Assembly: GCA_963795055.1 (NCBI GenBank)
Contig: CAWCGJ010000012.1
Coordinates: 1 to 64,000, forward strand
Direction: 5' to 3'
Source of the DNA: JASHPR01 sp963795055
Lineage (GTDB): Bacteria > Actinomycetota > Actinomycetes > Streptosporangiales > Streptosporangiaceae
DNA length: 64,000 bases
Shown here piece by piece: positions 26,624-36,260 of the stretch. A program made the translations under genes and the position numbers. Numbering within the stretch: the stretch's first letter is position 1; each line of letters begins with the position of its first letter. The notes beneath the pieces were generated by a model, which was not told the origin of the DNA, ran no database searches, and worked only from the letters and a program-made list of their open reading frames with translations.

Positions 26624-27535
26624 CTAGGCGGTGACGCGTTCTGCGCTGGCGAGATGCGCCGAGAGGAGCTGTCCGGCTCTGTCCAGCGCCGTGGCCGCTT
26701 CGTCGAGGATCGGGTAGTAGGCCTGAAAGACGTGGGGGACCTGGGGGGTGATGTCGAGGGTGACCTGGACGTCGGCGGTGGCAGCTTGGCGGGCCAGGCG
26801 GATGGCGTCGTCGAGCAGGACCTCGTGTGTTCCGGCCTGGATGATCAGGGGCGGCAGGCCGGACAGGTCGGCGAATATTGGACTGATCAGGCCAAGGGCG
26901 GGGTCTTGGCCGGCGGTGTAGTCGGCCACCCGGGCGGGGAAGGCCTGCGGGGTGAACAGCGGGTCGGCGTCGCGCTTGGCTTGCATGGTCGCCCCGGACA
27001 AGGTGAGGTCGGCATACGGGGACATGGCGAAGGCCGCGGCGGGCAGGGGCAGCCCGTGGTCGCGGGCGTTGACCAGGGTGGCGATGGCGAGCCCGCCGCC
27101 GGCGGACTCGCCCGCGAACGCGATGTGCGAGGGGGCGGTGCCCTCGTGCAGGAGGGCCTGGTAGGCGGCCAAGGCGTCGTCGACCGCGGCCGGGTAGGGG
27201 TGCTCGGGGGCGAGCCGGTAGTCAACGGAGATGACCCTGGCGCGGGTCCGCTGGCCGATCTGCGAGGCCAGGCCGGCGGGTTGGAAGGCGTCTCCTATCA
27301 CGTACACGCCGCCGTGGAAGTACAAGACGACGTGGCGCGGTTCGGTGGTGCCGATGGTGATCTCGGCGGTCGGGACGCCGCCCAGCGCGCCTGCGGTCAC
27401 GGTCACGCCGGCGGGCAGCGGCTGCGCCGAGGCCAGTTCCCGCAGCAGCCGCCGCTGCTCGCTGACGTCGCTGTCGAACGGGAAGGCAGACTGCCGCAAG
27501 ATGGCGTCGAGGGTCTGTCGCTGTTCGGTGCTCAC
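26624..27535 (-). CDS. Alpha/beta hydrolase, hormone-sensitive-lipase (HSL) type
   Basis: 303 residues starting at a GTG with GGGAG upstream. The HSL-family oxyanion motif appears as YFHGGVYVIGD (HGG-G region) and the nucleophile as GESAGGG. Strands PLIIQAGTHEVLLDD carry the acid and PHVFQAYYP the histidine. Such enzymes hydrolyse short-chain esters in the cytoplasm. A palindrome of the repeated ATCACCGG type sits 130 bases upstream (27665-27683), so the gene could belong to that putative regulon. Confidence 0.9.
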   Translation of the reverse strand: MSTEQRQTLDAILRQSAFPFDSDVSEQRRLLRELASAQPLPAGVTVTAGALGGVPTAEITIGTTEPRHVVLYFHGGVYVIGDAFQPAGLASQIGQRTRARVISVDYRLAPEHPYPAAVDDALAAYQALLHEGTAPSHIAFAGESAGGGLAIATLVNARDHGLPLPAAAFAMSPYADLTLSGATMQAKRDADPLFTPQAFPARVADYTAGQDPALGLISPIFADLSGLPPLIIQAGTHEVLLDDAIRLARQAATADVQVTLDITPQVPHVFQAYYPILDEAATALDRAGQLLSAHLASAERVTA

Positions 27536-27664
27536 GCAGGATCTCCCTTCGGTCGCAATCCGCCCGGCAGCACCCCGGCGGGCTCGCCCACGTCAATCCG
27601 CTACTGAAGACTTCCTGCCGGGAAGCGGCCATCACCAGGCTTGCCGCCAGGCAGGTGAGGAGGC

Positions 27665-27683
27665 GTCACCGGATCACGGTGAT
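27665..27683. promoter_or_regulatory. ATCACCGG-type palindrome, copy 1
   Basis: GTCACCGGATCACGGTGAT: arms GTCACCGG and ACGGTGAT around a 3-base centre, two arm mismatches to the best copy at 31228. It lies upstream of the HSL-type hydrolase gene and downstream of the DsbA remnant. Confidence 0.45.
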
Positions 27684-27768
27684 TCGTGCGACCGGAGCAC
27701 CGCAGAACCGGCGACGGTGTCCGCCAGCTGGGCCAGCCTGATGCTGCGCGGCCTGCGGGCAGGGCGGC

Positions 27769-28044
27769 TCACAGGGCCAGCGCGGCCAGCAGAGTCGGCG
27801 GGTCGTAGCCACCGCGGCGCACCACGCCGTCGATGAACAGGGTGGGGATGCCGAGCACCTGGCCCGAGGCCAGGCCGCTGTCGACGTCGCGGCGGATCCG
27901 GTCGGCTACCGCGGTGCCAGCCCGGTCGTGGTCGAAGGCCGCGACGTCCGGGCCGAGCTGGGCGGCGTACCCGCGCAGGTCGCCGTCTTCGAGCGCCTTC
28001 TGCCGGTAGAACAGCAGCTCGTGCATGTCCCAGAACCGGCCCTG
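27769..28044 (-). pseudogene. 5'-truncated DsbA/FrnE-type thioredoxin-fold protein
   Basis: The frame QGRFWDMHELLFYRQKALED is the conserved middle of DsbA-family disulfide oxidoreductases, and the stretch through GQVLGIPTLFIDG (cis-Pro loop) to ALLAALAL is the C-terminal part. The first 90-100 residues, with the CxxC active site, are missing. Upstream of QGRFWDM the frame loses similarity (TWVPGAI-type residues). An ATG at 28026 could start an 85-residue product, but it would have no redox centre. I regard it as a deletion remnant. Confidence 0.7.
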
Positions 28045-28113
28045 CGGATCGCACCGGGAACCCAGGTCCCGGCAGCTAACTGGCTGATCGAGTGCGCCCG
28101 AAGCTAGTAGCCA

Positions 28114-28362
28114 TCAAGGTGAGCGCCGGTCATCTGGTTCCGGTGATTTGCGGTGCGGGGTGAGCTTTTGGATCTCGAGCAGGTCCAGGCCGAGCGCCTC
28201 GATCTCGGCCAGCACCCCGTACAGTGCCGACCGGTCCAGCAGGCCGGTGAGCACGGTGTGCGCGCCGTGATGCCTCGGCACCAGCGCCGGGAACGCCGAC
28301 AGCACGGTGGCGCCCAGGTGCCCGTTGATCCGGATCAGGTACGGGGCGGGTGCCGGATCCAT
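28114..28362 (-). CDS. Small conserved-looking protein of unknown function
   Basis: 82 residues from ATG 28362: MDPAPAPYLIRINGHLG, then TVLSAFPALVPRHHGAHTVL, then LLDRSALYGVLAEIEALGLD and a charged tail. The pattern (short strand, aromatic/His-rich strand TGLLDRSALYGVL, amphipathic helix) looks like a small alpha/beta dimerising protein; actinobacteria often carry such proteins beside LuxR regulators, but I cannot name a family. It follows the LAL regulator on the same strand, and a perfect-type palindrome (28397-28415) lies 35 bases before its start, so it may be co-regulated. Confidence 0.55.
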   Translation of the reverse strand: MDPAPAPYLIRINGHLGATVLSAFPALVPRHHGAHTVLTGLLDRSALYGVLAEIEALGLDLLEIQKLTPHRKSPEPDDRRSP

Positions 28363-28396
28363 GACGCCATGATCACGGCCGGGCAGGTGACCCCGG

Positions 28397-28415
28397 ATCA
28401 CCGGAATCCGGTGAC
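28397..28415. promoter_or_regulatory. ATCACCGG-type palindrome, copy 2
   Basis: ATCACCGGAATCCGGTGAC: 7 of 8 arm positions pair, 3-base centre. It sits between the LAL regulator's stop and the small gene starting at 28362, where a promoter for that gene would be expected. Confidence 0.55.
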
Positions 28416-28423
28416 CGCCAGGG

Positions 28424-31082
28424 CTAGCGCGCGCGCCCGGCCGCCAGCAGCCGCAGTTCCCGGGCGCGCTGCACGGCCGAGGACCGGTCACTGACCTGGA
28501 GCTTGGCGTAGATGCTGCGCAGGTGCGTGCCGACGGTGTTCAGCGAGACCGACAGCTCGCCGGCGATCTCAGGCCGCGACAGGTTGGTCGGCAAATACCG
28601 CAGCACCCGCAGCTCACCCGGGCTGAGCTCCTCCGCCGCCGGCAACGAGGACTGCTCTTGGGCCGCCAGCGATGAGCCGTGCAGGACGTCGAGGATGTCG
28701 GCGAGCAGCGCGGCGTGCGCCGTCTGGTGCCGAGGCAGCGCCTCCAGCAGCTCGGCCGAGCCGGTCATCGCGAACGGCAGGACCAGCCGGTCAGACTCCG
28801 CCAGGGCCAGCGCCCGTTCCGCCGCCTGGCCGGCCGCGCGCTGGTCGCCAAGCTCACGGTGGGCGAGCCCGGCCAGCAGGTACGCCTCAACGACCGTGAC
28901 GTACCCAAGGACCGGTGCCGCGCCATCCAGAACACCGGCCACCGCGCCCAGGGCCCCGGCCGGATCACCTTCCGCCAGACAGATCACCGCGAGCGCGTTA
29001 CGGATCTCACCGGAACTGGCCCGCTCGTCACCGAGCACCGCGAGGCGCGCACGGGCCTCGCCGGTCATCCCGACGCGCGCCTGGGTGGCCAGCAGCCAGC
29101 CGGTCACCTGGCTCGCCAGCGCCTGCGATCCCTCCAGCTGCGAGGCCAGGTCTTCGGCCGCGCCGAACTCCTCGAACGCCTCGCGGTGGCATCCGCGGCC
29201 GGCGTGCAGCATCCCGGCCGTCTGGTGCAACAACAGCCTGATGTCCGGCCCGGTATCTGTTTGCAGGGCCCGTTCGGTGCGCCGCAGCCACCGCTCGGCC
29301 TCGTCGAACTCACCCAGAAACACCATCGTGCCGGCGAGCGTCATCAGTGCGGGCGCGATCACCGGTTCCGTGCCCCAGCCGTACCGTTCGGCGAGCGCGA
29401 TCGCCTCACGGCAGCGCCGCTGGGTCGTGGCGAACGCATCGATCTCCGGCATGGCAGCACCATGGAAGATAGACGCGAAACCGAGCTGCGCGAGGCAGCC
29501 GACTTCCAGGTACGGCCGGCCGATCTCCCGGGCCAGGACGGCGCCCTCCCGCAGGTGGCGTTCCGCGTCTGGCAGCCCGAGCGACCACGCCTCGGCGGTC
29601 CCCAGATTCATCAGCGCCACCGCTCGCAGGTCGCTGCCCAAGGCGATGTCCTCATCGGACGGCCCGGTGACCGGCGAGGCCAGGAACCTGGCCTGCTCGA
29701 TGACCCCGGCCAGGTGACCACGCCGCCGGGCCAGCGACAGCTTCAGCGACGCGATCGCCACCCGCAGGCGGCGCTGGCGACCCGGCGGCGTCGTCTGGGC
29801 GTAAGTCTCGGCGACCGCCAGGTGGGCGGCCGCCTCGTCCAGGCGCCCCTGAGCAAGGTCACCCATCGCGCGCACCAGGGACAGCTCGGGGTGGTCGGCG
29901 CCCGGCGAGAAGGCCCGCAGCAACGCCTGCATGGTCTGCGCCTGCCCGTCGAGCGTCAGGCTGAACGAATGGTCGGCCAGCAGCCGGGCCGCCTCCGGCC
30001 AGTCGCCCGCCGCCTGGATGTGCCGGATGGCCTCGGCCACCTGGCCGTGCTCGGTGAACCATCCCGCGGCGCGCCGGTGCAACGCGGATATTTCCGCGGG
30101 CAGCGTGCGGCGCAGTTCCAGCCGGAGCAGATCGGCGAACAGTTGGTGGTAGCGGAACCAGGTGCGCCCGGGGTCGAGCGATTCGACGAACGCGTTGGCG
30201 TCCTCGAGGTCCAGCAGGATCTGTTCCGAGCCCGGGCGGCCGGTCAGCAGGTCGGCCAGCTCGCCGTTGACGCGGCCGAGCAGGGAGGTGCGCAGCAGCA
30301 GATCCTGGACGTCGGGCGGCTGGCGGTCCAGCATTTCGGCGATCAGGTACTCGGCGACCGTGCGGTCGCTCCCGGAGAACTCGGCGACGAACCGCTCCGG
30401 GTCGGGGTGACCGGCCAGGGACAGGGCCGCGAGCCGCAGGCCCGCGGCCCATCCCTCGGTCCGCTGGTGCAACAGCGCCGCCCCGGCCTCCGACAGCGCG
30501 ATACCCGAGGCGTCGAGCAGCTCGCGGGTCTCGCGCCCGGTAAACCGCAGGTCGGCCGCGCGGATCTCGGCGAGCTCGCCGGCCAGGCGCAGCCGGTGCA
30601 GCCGCAGCGGAACATCGTGGCGCGTGGTCACGACCGCGTGCACGCCCGGGAAGGCCGGCCAGCAGCCGGGTCACCTGAGCGGGGGCCTGTGGCGAGTGCA
30701 GCTCGTGGAGATCATCAATAACCAGCGTGACGCCGCCATGAGCGCCGGCGAGCTCCGACAGCACCCGGCCGACCATCGCCTGCCCGTCGAAGTCGGGTGT
30801 CGCCGCTGGCAGTTCCGCGCCGCTGCTGGCCCCGGTGGCGCGACGGACCGCGTCGAGCAGGGCCAGCCAGAACTGCTGGGCGTCGTGCTGGTCGCGTTGC
30901 ACCTGCACGAGGGCGAGGCGACGCGGCTGCCCCGGCCGGGCGGCCCAGGCGCGGAGCAGCGACGTCTTCCCGCTGCCGGCCGGGGCCGAGATGATCGTCA
31001 CCTTGCTCGCCGCCGCGCGATCCAGGGCAGCGAGAAGATCACCCCGGTCGATCAGCCCGGGAGTTGCTGGAGCCACCGTCAC
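28424..31082 (-). pseudogene. LAL-type LuxR/MalT regulator with a one-base frameshift
   Basis: From a GTG at 31082 (AAGGCAGG upstream) one frame gives VTVAPATPGLIDRGDLLAAL, Walker A SAPAGSGKTSL, Walker B VTLVIDDLHEL and LLAGLPG. At about 30641-30650 the frame must shift for VHAVVTTRHDVPLRLHRLRL to follow, the normal MalT continuation. The remaining 739 residues comprise the TPR-like region and the C-terminal LuxR helix-turn-helix (LSPGELRVLRYLPTNLSR, VSLNTVGTHLRSIYAKL). Total length is 886 codons plus one base, normal for the family. One extra base in a GC-rich run breaks it, either by mutation or by sequencing error. It is divergent from the DHA2 exporter at 31338. Confidence 0.85.
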
Positions 31083-31227
31083 AGGCCTGCCTTGATATCT
31101 ACGCCTGACACCCTGGCACCGGTCATCCAGTCCTGGCACCTTCTGCCTCGGTATCAGGCCAGTGCACCTACTGTCAACGGCGCGCCGCCGCGATCCCATC
31201 CCGCCCGGCGTTGTCCCGGTGCGGCGA

Positions 31228-31246
31228 ATCACCGGGATCCGGTGAT
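31228..31246. promoter_or_regulatory. ATCACCGG-type palindrome, copy 3 (best copy)
   Basis: ATCACCGGGATCCGGTGAT has perfect 8-bp arms with a 3-base centre. It lies in the divergent promoter between the LAL regulator (start 31082) and the exporter (start 31338), the expected position for an autoregulatory and exporter-controlling operator. Confidence 0.65.
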
Positions 31247-31337
31247 GGCCTCTCACATGGCTGGCGGCAAGCCTTGGGCCCGTCGCGAAAGCTCGCACAG
31301 CCGCCAGGGACGTGCGCCGAGATCCAAGGGAGACACC

Positions 31338-33089
31338 GTGACCTCGCCAGCCTCCGGCGCGGGCAGCGCCTCCGACCTGCCCGACTACGCGCCCACCACC
31401 CGGTCGGCGCAATCCCAGACCGGGCGTGCAGCCCCATCCGACGCCACGGCCAGCGCCGGCAACCGCCGCCTCGGCCTGGCTCTGGTGGTCATCGCCACCG
31501 CCCAGCTCATGGTCGTGCTCGACGCGACCATCGTGAACGTTGCCCTCCCGCACATCCAGCAGGCACTTGGCTTCTCCGGCAGCGGCCTGGAGTGGGTGGT
31601 GAACGCCTACGCGGTCACCTTCGGCGGCCTGCTCCTGCTCGGCGGCCGCGCCGGTGACATCCTGGGCCGGCGGCGGGTGTTTGTCTTCGGGCTGCTGCTA
31701 TTCTCCGGAGCGTCCCTGCTCGGCGGGTTCGCTACCAGCGAGTGGTGGCTGCTTACCGCGAGGGCGGTACAGGGAGCCGGCGGCGCGGTAATCGCGCCGA
31801 CCGCGCTGGCGCTGATCACCACCAACTTTCCCGAAGGCGGGGAACGCAACAGGGCTTTTGGCGTCTACGCGGCGATGGCCGGCCTCGGCAGCGCGATGGG
31901 CCTGTTGCTGGGGGGCATACTGACTACCTACGCGTCGTGGCGGTGGGTGTTTTTCGTCAACGTCCCGATCGGAATCCTGGTGGCGGTCGCGGCACCGCGT
32001 GTACTGGCCGAATCTCCCCGCCGGCCGGGCCGGATCGACGTGGCCGGCGCGGTCACCGGCACCGGCGGCATCGCGCTGCTCGTCTACGGCCTGTCCAAGG
32101 CCGCCGCGGGGCCCGACGGGGTGTCGCATTGGGGTGACGCGCAGGTACTGGCGTCGCTGGCCGCGTCCGTGGTGCTTCTCGTATCGTTCGTGCTGATCGA
32201 AAGGCGCAGCTCGCGTCCGCTGCTCCCGATGCGGGTACTGGCCGACCGTAACAGGTCAGGTGCCTACCTGATCATGCTGTGCGTCGCTACCGGGCTGTTC
32301 GGCTTGTTCTTCTTCCTCACCCTGTTCATACAGAACGTCCTCGGCTACAGCGCGATCCGGACGGGCATCGCCTACCTGCCGTTCGCCGTCGGGGTCGTGG
32401 TCGCCTCCGGGCTGGCCTCGCAGCTGGTGCCACGGATCGGCGCCCGGCCGCTGATCGTGGCCGGCGCCGCCATGGTCGCGGGCGGGATGTTCTGGTTTTC
32501 CAGGCTGACCGAGCACGCCAGCTACGGCGGCCAGCTGCTCGGCCCGCAGCTGGTGAGCTCGTTCGGGCTCGGCCTGGTGTTCGTCCCGCTGGCCCTGGTC
32601 GCCCTGCACAACGTGGCCGAGCAGGACTCCGGTGTCGCCTCCAGCCTGCTGAACACCGCCCAGCAGGTCGGTGGCGCTATCGGGCTGGCCCTGCTCGGCA
32701 CCGTCGCGTGGACGACCGTCGCGGACAGCGTCAGGACTCAGGTCGCGCGCACGGCGGCGGCCGCCGCGAAGGCGGGCCAGCCATTGCCCAAGCCGGGCAC
32801 CCCCCCGCCTGCGTCCATCTACCATCACGCCCTGACGGTCGGCTTTTCCCGTGCGTTCGAGGTTGCCGCGGGGGTCGGGCTGCTCGCCGTGCTCATCGCG
32901 ATCGCCACCATCCGGGTCCGCCGCCAGGAACTGTCCGGTGCCGCGCCCGCGCCGCAACGGGCGGCACCGCAGCAGGCGGCACCGCAGTCCGCAGCACCGC
33001 AGCCCGCAGCACCGCAGCCCGGGACCGTGCAGCGGCTTGAGGACCGGGTCGCCTTCGCCGCGGCAACTCGTCCTTGCCGGTTCTGCTAG
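31338..33089 (+). CDS. DHA2-family MFS exporter
   Basis: 583 residues from a GTG with AAGGGAGA upstream. About 14 membrane helices; motifs LMVVLDATIVNVALPH, GGRAGDILGRRR (motif A) and GLGSAMGLLLGGILT (motif C) are clear. The cytoplasmic C-terminal tail is an unusual Ala/Pro/Gln repeat (PQRAAPQQAAPQ and similar) that ends RPCRFC. Members export drugs or secondary metabolites using the proton gradient. It is divergent from the LAL regulator across the best ATCACCGG palindrome, so it is likely controlled by it. It is distantly similar to the exporter at 7647. Confidence 0.92.
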   Translation: MTSPASGAGSASDLPDYAPTTRSAQSQTGRAAPSDATASAGNRRLGLALVVIATAQLMVVLDATIVNVALPHIQQALGFSGSGLEWVVNAYAVTFGGLLLLGGRAGDILGRRRVFVFGLLLFSGASLLGGFATSEWWLLTARAVQGAGGAVIAPTALALITTNFPEGGERNRAFGVYAAMAGLGSAMGLLLGGILTTYASWRWVFFVNVPIGILVAVAAPRVLAESPRRPGRIDVAGAVTGTGGIALLVYGLSKAAAGPDGVSHWGDAQVLASLAASVVLLVSFVLIERRSSRPLLPMRVLADRNRSGAYLIMLCVATGLFGLFFFLTLFIQNVLGYSAIRTGIAYLPFAVGVVVASGLASQLVPRIGARPLIVAGAAMVAGGMFWFSRLTEHASYGGQLLGPQLVSSFGLGLVFVPLALVALHNVAEQDSGVASSLLNTAQQVGGAIGLALLGTVAWTTVADSVRTQVARTAAAAAKAGQPLPKPGTPPPASIYHHALTVGFSRAFEVAAGVGLLAVLIAIATIRVRRQELSGAAPAPQRAAPQQAAPQSAAPQPAAPQPGTVQRLEDRVAFAAATRPCRFC

Positions 33090-33163
33090 CCCGGCGCGTC
33101 GTCACCACGTGGGAGAAGAGCGCAGGGACGACTCCGGCCTGGCGCTGGTCGTCGGCCTGCGTG

Positions 33164-33682
33164 CTAGGGCTGGGGCGGGGGGAGGATCTGGATGCCGTGC
33201 GCGGCGGCGAGCTGGGTGATGAGGGCCGGGTCGGGCGGGACGGGCTCGGGCAGCCGCAGGGCCTCGGCAGGCTGGCCCGCGGCCGCGACGAACTGGTCGA
33301 ATCCGCCCGGCGATACGACCACGATGATCCGGCCCGGGCCGGCGACGGAGACGGTGAAGCCGTGCGCGATCCCGTGCGGCAGGTACACCAGCGAGCCCGG
33401 CCCGGCCCGCCACTCCTGGTCACCGCAGAACCCCTCGAACTGGCCGTCCAGGACCAGGAACGCCTCGTCGCTGGCCTGGTGGATGTGGGGCGGCGGCGCG
33501 AATCCGGCCGGCACCCGGTGATCCACGATGCTCAGCCGACCCTCGGTGTCGTCGCTGCCGACCTTGTTGATGGTCAGGGTGTTCAAGAACCAGAACGCTT
33601 GCCCTTCATCGGATTCCATAACGAAGCCGCCGGTCCTGGCCTGGTTGTCGGAGTTCATTGCCTGTTCCTGGGTGCTGTACAT
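33164..33682 (-). CDS. Cupin-domain protein (quercetinase-like)
   Basis: 172 residues from ATG 33682 with AAGGGA upstream. The cupin metal-binding motif 1 is seen as PPPHIHQASDEAFLVLDGQ (two His and a Glu) and motif 2 as GSLVYLPHGIAHGF (final His). These are the expected ligands of a mononuclear metal site. Homologues include quercetin 2,3-dioxygenase-like and isomerase proteins; substrate unknown. The longer frame to 33850 is not needed. It is divergent from the NTF2-like gene at 33841. Confidence 0.87.
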   Translation of the reverse strand: MYSTQEQAMNSDNQARTGGFVMESDEGQAFWFLNTLTINKVGSDDTEGRLSIVDHRVPAGFAPPPHIHQASDEAFLVLDGQFEGFCGDQEWRAGPGSLVYLPHGIAHGFTVSVAGPGRIIVVVSPGGFDQFVAAAGQPAEALRLPEPVPPDPALITQLAAAHGIQILPPPQP

Positions 33683-33840
33683 GGCGGGTTCCCTTCGCTG
33701 GCGGCGCTGGCCGGTCGCCGCGCCGGCATTTCGTTGGTGCCGCCCGGGGATGGCCGGGCCGGTGACACGAGGGTCAGCCAGGAATGTTGGAAGCTGGTTG
33801 GAAACGTGTTGAACCGGCGGGGGCCGTACCGTAACAGGCC

Positions 33841-34236
33841 ATGAACGCACGCGAGCTGGCGCGACGGTCCCAGGCCGCAGTGACCGCCAAGGACCGCAGC
33901 GCGTGGCTGGGCCTATTCGCCCCCGATGCCGTGGTCCAAGATCCCGTGGGCCCCTCGCCGCTGGACCCTCTCGGCGCAGGGCACCACGGCGCGGCGGCCA
34001 TCGCCGCCTTCTACGACGCGGTCATCGGCCCGGCGGAGCAGATCACTTTCGAGATCGAGCGCTCCTACCTGTGTGGCGACGAGGTCGCCGACGTCGGCGC
34101 GATCCGTACCACGCTGGCGGGCGGTCGCCAGGCCGTGGTACGAGGCGTCTATACCTACCGCAGCAACGGCGAGGGAAAGCTCGCCGCCCTGCGCGCCTTC
34201 TGGGAGTACGACGCCGTCGAGCTGGCGGACGGCTGA
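33841..34236 (+). CDS. NTF2-like (ketosteroid-isomerase-type) protein
   Basis: 131 residues: RRSQAAVTAKDRSAWLGLFA, DAVVQDPVGPSPLDPLG and GHHGAAAIAAFYDAVIGP follow the steroid delta-isomerase/SnoaL pattern, with the C-terminal sheet YRSNGEGKLAALRAFWEYD. The DPVG..PLDP..GxxG loop is typical of actinobacterial ketosteroid-isomerase-like proteins. It may be an isomerase or a ligand-binding protein; no assay-relevant Asp/Tyr set can be asserted from sequence alone. It is divergent from the cupin gene. Confidence 0.8.
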   Translation: MNARELARRSQAAVTAKDRSAWLGLFAPDAVVQDPVGPSPLDPLGAGHHGAAAIAAFYDAVIGPAEQITFEIERSYLCGDEVADVGAIRTTLAGGRQAVVRGVYTYRSNGEGKLAALRAFWEYDAVELADG

Positions 34237-34329
34237 GAAACTAGGGCGCTGCTTCCAGTCTCGGGGACCGCGCGGGCGATACCGGAGCGGTCGGTTCCCT
34301 GGCAGGATGGTGTCCTCGGGCATGACGGG

Positions 34330-34986
34330 ATGGGCGGGGTTGCGATGGCCGTATCAGGGCCGAGCCCGCTGGCGGACTGGCGGGTGCGAGGTTCGTACTT
34401 CGAGGGATGCAACTGCGAGGCCATCTGCCCCTGTCGCAGCGTGGGCGGCCGCCCCGGCGGGCCGTCCAGCTTCGGGGAGTGCTTTGGCGGCCTGTCCTGG
34501 CATATCCAGCACGGCCACGCCGACGGTATCGACCTCTCTGACTTGCGAGTGGTGATGTCGCTGCGCTACTTCGACCGGGTGCAGCCGAGCACGCTCTGGG
34601 AGGTCGTGCTCTATGTCGACCGGGATGCCGACGATGCCCAGCGGGCCGCGGTAGCCGATATCTTCCTCGGCCGGGCCGGCGGAACGGTGGCGCAGTTGTA
34701 CGGTCCCGCCATCGGCGAGGTCCACGTGGTACGGCCGGCCCGGATCACCCTGGAGCACGTCAAGCCGCGCAAGCGCATCAAGGTCGTCGGCTACCTCACG
34801 GTCGAGGCCGAAGGCGACGCCTCCGAGCCAGGTGATGTCCAGTGCGGAATCCCCGGCTTCGACCACCCCGGTACCGAGCTGCACGGCCGCGAGCTGCAAT
34901 CGACCGACCCGGCGCTGCGCTGGGAGATACGAGGACGGCGTCACGCTGCCTTCGCCACTGACTTCGACTACCGGTCCGAAAGCTGA
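34330..34986 (+). CDS. DUF1326-domain protein
   Basis: 218 residues. The diagnostic N-terminus is DWRVRGSYFEGCNCEAICPC, with clustered cysteines that could bind metal, followed by FGGLSWHIQHGHADGIDLSD and RIKVVGYLTVEAEGD. DUF1326 proteins are widespread, cytoplasmic and functionally unassigned. Two in-frame ATGs (34330 and 34345) are possible starts; homology begins after both. No operon partner is evident. Confidence 0.85.
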   Translation: MGGVAMAVSGPSPLADWRVRGSYFEGCNCEAICPCRSVGGRPGGPSSFGECFGGLSWHIQHGHADGIDLSDLRVVMSLRYFDRVQPSTLWEVVLYVDRDADDAQRAAVADIFLGRAGGTVAQLYGPAIGEVHVVRPARITLEHVKPRKRIKVVGYLTVEAEGDASEPGDVQCGIPGFDHPGTELHGRELQSTDPALRWEIRGRRHAAFATDFDYRSES

Positions 34987-35058
34987 TAGCGCGAGCCGTG
35001 CGCGGGTGCGTAGCGGCAGAAGCCCTCGGAAGGCGGAAAGACCCGCGGCGCCCTTGGG

Positions 35059-35778
35059 TCACCCGACGTTCGTCGCTGCGGCGTACCGCTCGATGAGCTG
35101 ATCGGCGACCGCGTCGAGATCCTTGCCGATGTAGTCGGGCTGCGGGCCGACGTCGAGCGGGGCGTTGCCCTCACGGAGGATGAGCGCGGCCTGCCAGCCG
35201 GCGGACTGCGCACCGATCGTGTCCCAGACGTGGGCCGCGATCAGGCAGATGCCGCCCGGATCGGCCTCGAGCGCGGCGGCCACTGAGTGATAGGCCTCCT
35301 GCGCCGGCTTGTGGCGTCGCACGGTCTCATCGACGCTGAACCGGTGCTCGAACACGTCGATCACGCCCGCGTGCTCCAGTTGCCGCCCGGAGATCTCCAG
35401 CGTGTTGTCGGTGAGCGTGAACAGCCGGAAGCCGTGATCGCGGAGCCGCCGCAGGGCCGCGGGAACCTCGGGATGGGGCGCCATGGTGGCGAACCGGTCG
35501 GTGAGCTCGGCCGCGTCGGCGTCACTGATCGTGATGCCGCGGGTCGCGGCGAGCATCCCGAGCACGGCGGCGCCGATGTCGGTGAACGGGACGTAGACCC
35601 CGGCCAGCGTGAGCGCCTCGGAGTAGGTAATCAGGTTGGCGAACCACAGCCGCATGGCGGCGGGGTCGTGGAAGATCCGGTCAAAGGTGGGGTTGAGCGT
35701 ATCCAGGTTCATCAGGGTCTCGTTGACGTCGAAGACGATGATCGGTCGCCCGTTCTGGTCTTTCCGGTTTCCGGTCAT
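35059..35778 (-). CDS. Haloacid-dehalogenase type II (HAD superfamily)
   Basis: 239 residues. HAD motifs: I DVNETLMNLDTL (nucleophile Asp), II LTDNT, III Lys in RRHKPAQEAYHS and IV AAHVWDTIGAQSAG. The helical cap following motif I and the length match haloacid dehalogenase type II, which hydrolyses 2-haloalkanoates through an Asp-ester; related HADs are phosphatases, so the reaction is an inference. It is cytoplasmic and monocistronic. Confidence 0.88.
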   Translation of the reverse strand: MTGNRKDQNGRPIIVFDVNETLMNLDTLNPTFDRIFHDPAAMRLWFANLITYSEALTLAGVYVPFTDIGAAVLGMLAATRGITISDADAAELTDRFATMAPHPEVPAALRRLRDHGFRLFTLTDNTLEISGRQLEHAGVIDVFEHRFSVDETVRRHKPAQEAYHSVAAALEADPGGICLIAAHVWDTIGAQSAGWQAALILREGNAPLDVGPQPDYIGKDLDAVADQLIERYAAATNVG

Positions 35779-36260
35779 GACAGTGTCCTTTCGACGAAGC
35801 GGACGTAGCCCGCGGCGGTGTCGAGGTGGCTTTCGAGCAGGCAGCGGCCGCCGTCAAGGGCCCCGCGGCACGGCATTGTCGTTCAGGGAAGGCGCAGTTA
35901 TCCTCCTTTGGAGGCACCGATTATGCCTTCCTGCTAATGGATAGAACGAGCCTGACACATTACTTATGCCTGTGACAAGGAACCACGGGTTTCGAATAAT
36001 TCATGACGCTTATCGAAATCCCTAATGCCTGTGCTTCTGATATGGCCGTCATCAGTGCTCACTTGCCTGGTGTGTCCAGCAGCTGGGCATGGCGATCCGG
36101 GCGTGGATCGCCATGCTGGAGGGCGGGCCAGGCCCGAACCCGGGACGGGCTGACCGCCCGTGCCCAGCTGGGAAGCCGGTGGCCGCGGTCCGGAATCTCG
36201 GCGCTGGAATCTCCGGTCACGGGTTACGCTCGAGTTAGCTACTGGAGAGAAGGGGTCACC
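35779..36260. other. Long intergenic region with AT-rich patch
   Basis: 482 bases. An AT-rich stretch (about 35890-36050) includes TTCGAATAATTC and several TTAT/TAAT runs, unlike its surroundings, and may hold divergent promoters for the HAD and the next gene. The remaining part has an open frame continuous with the next gene, but its residues do not look coding. No RNA gene was recognised. Confidence 0.35.
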
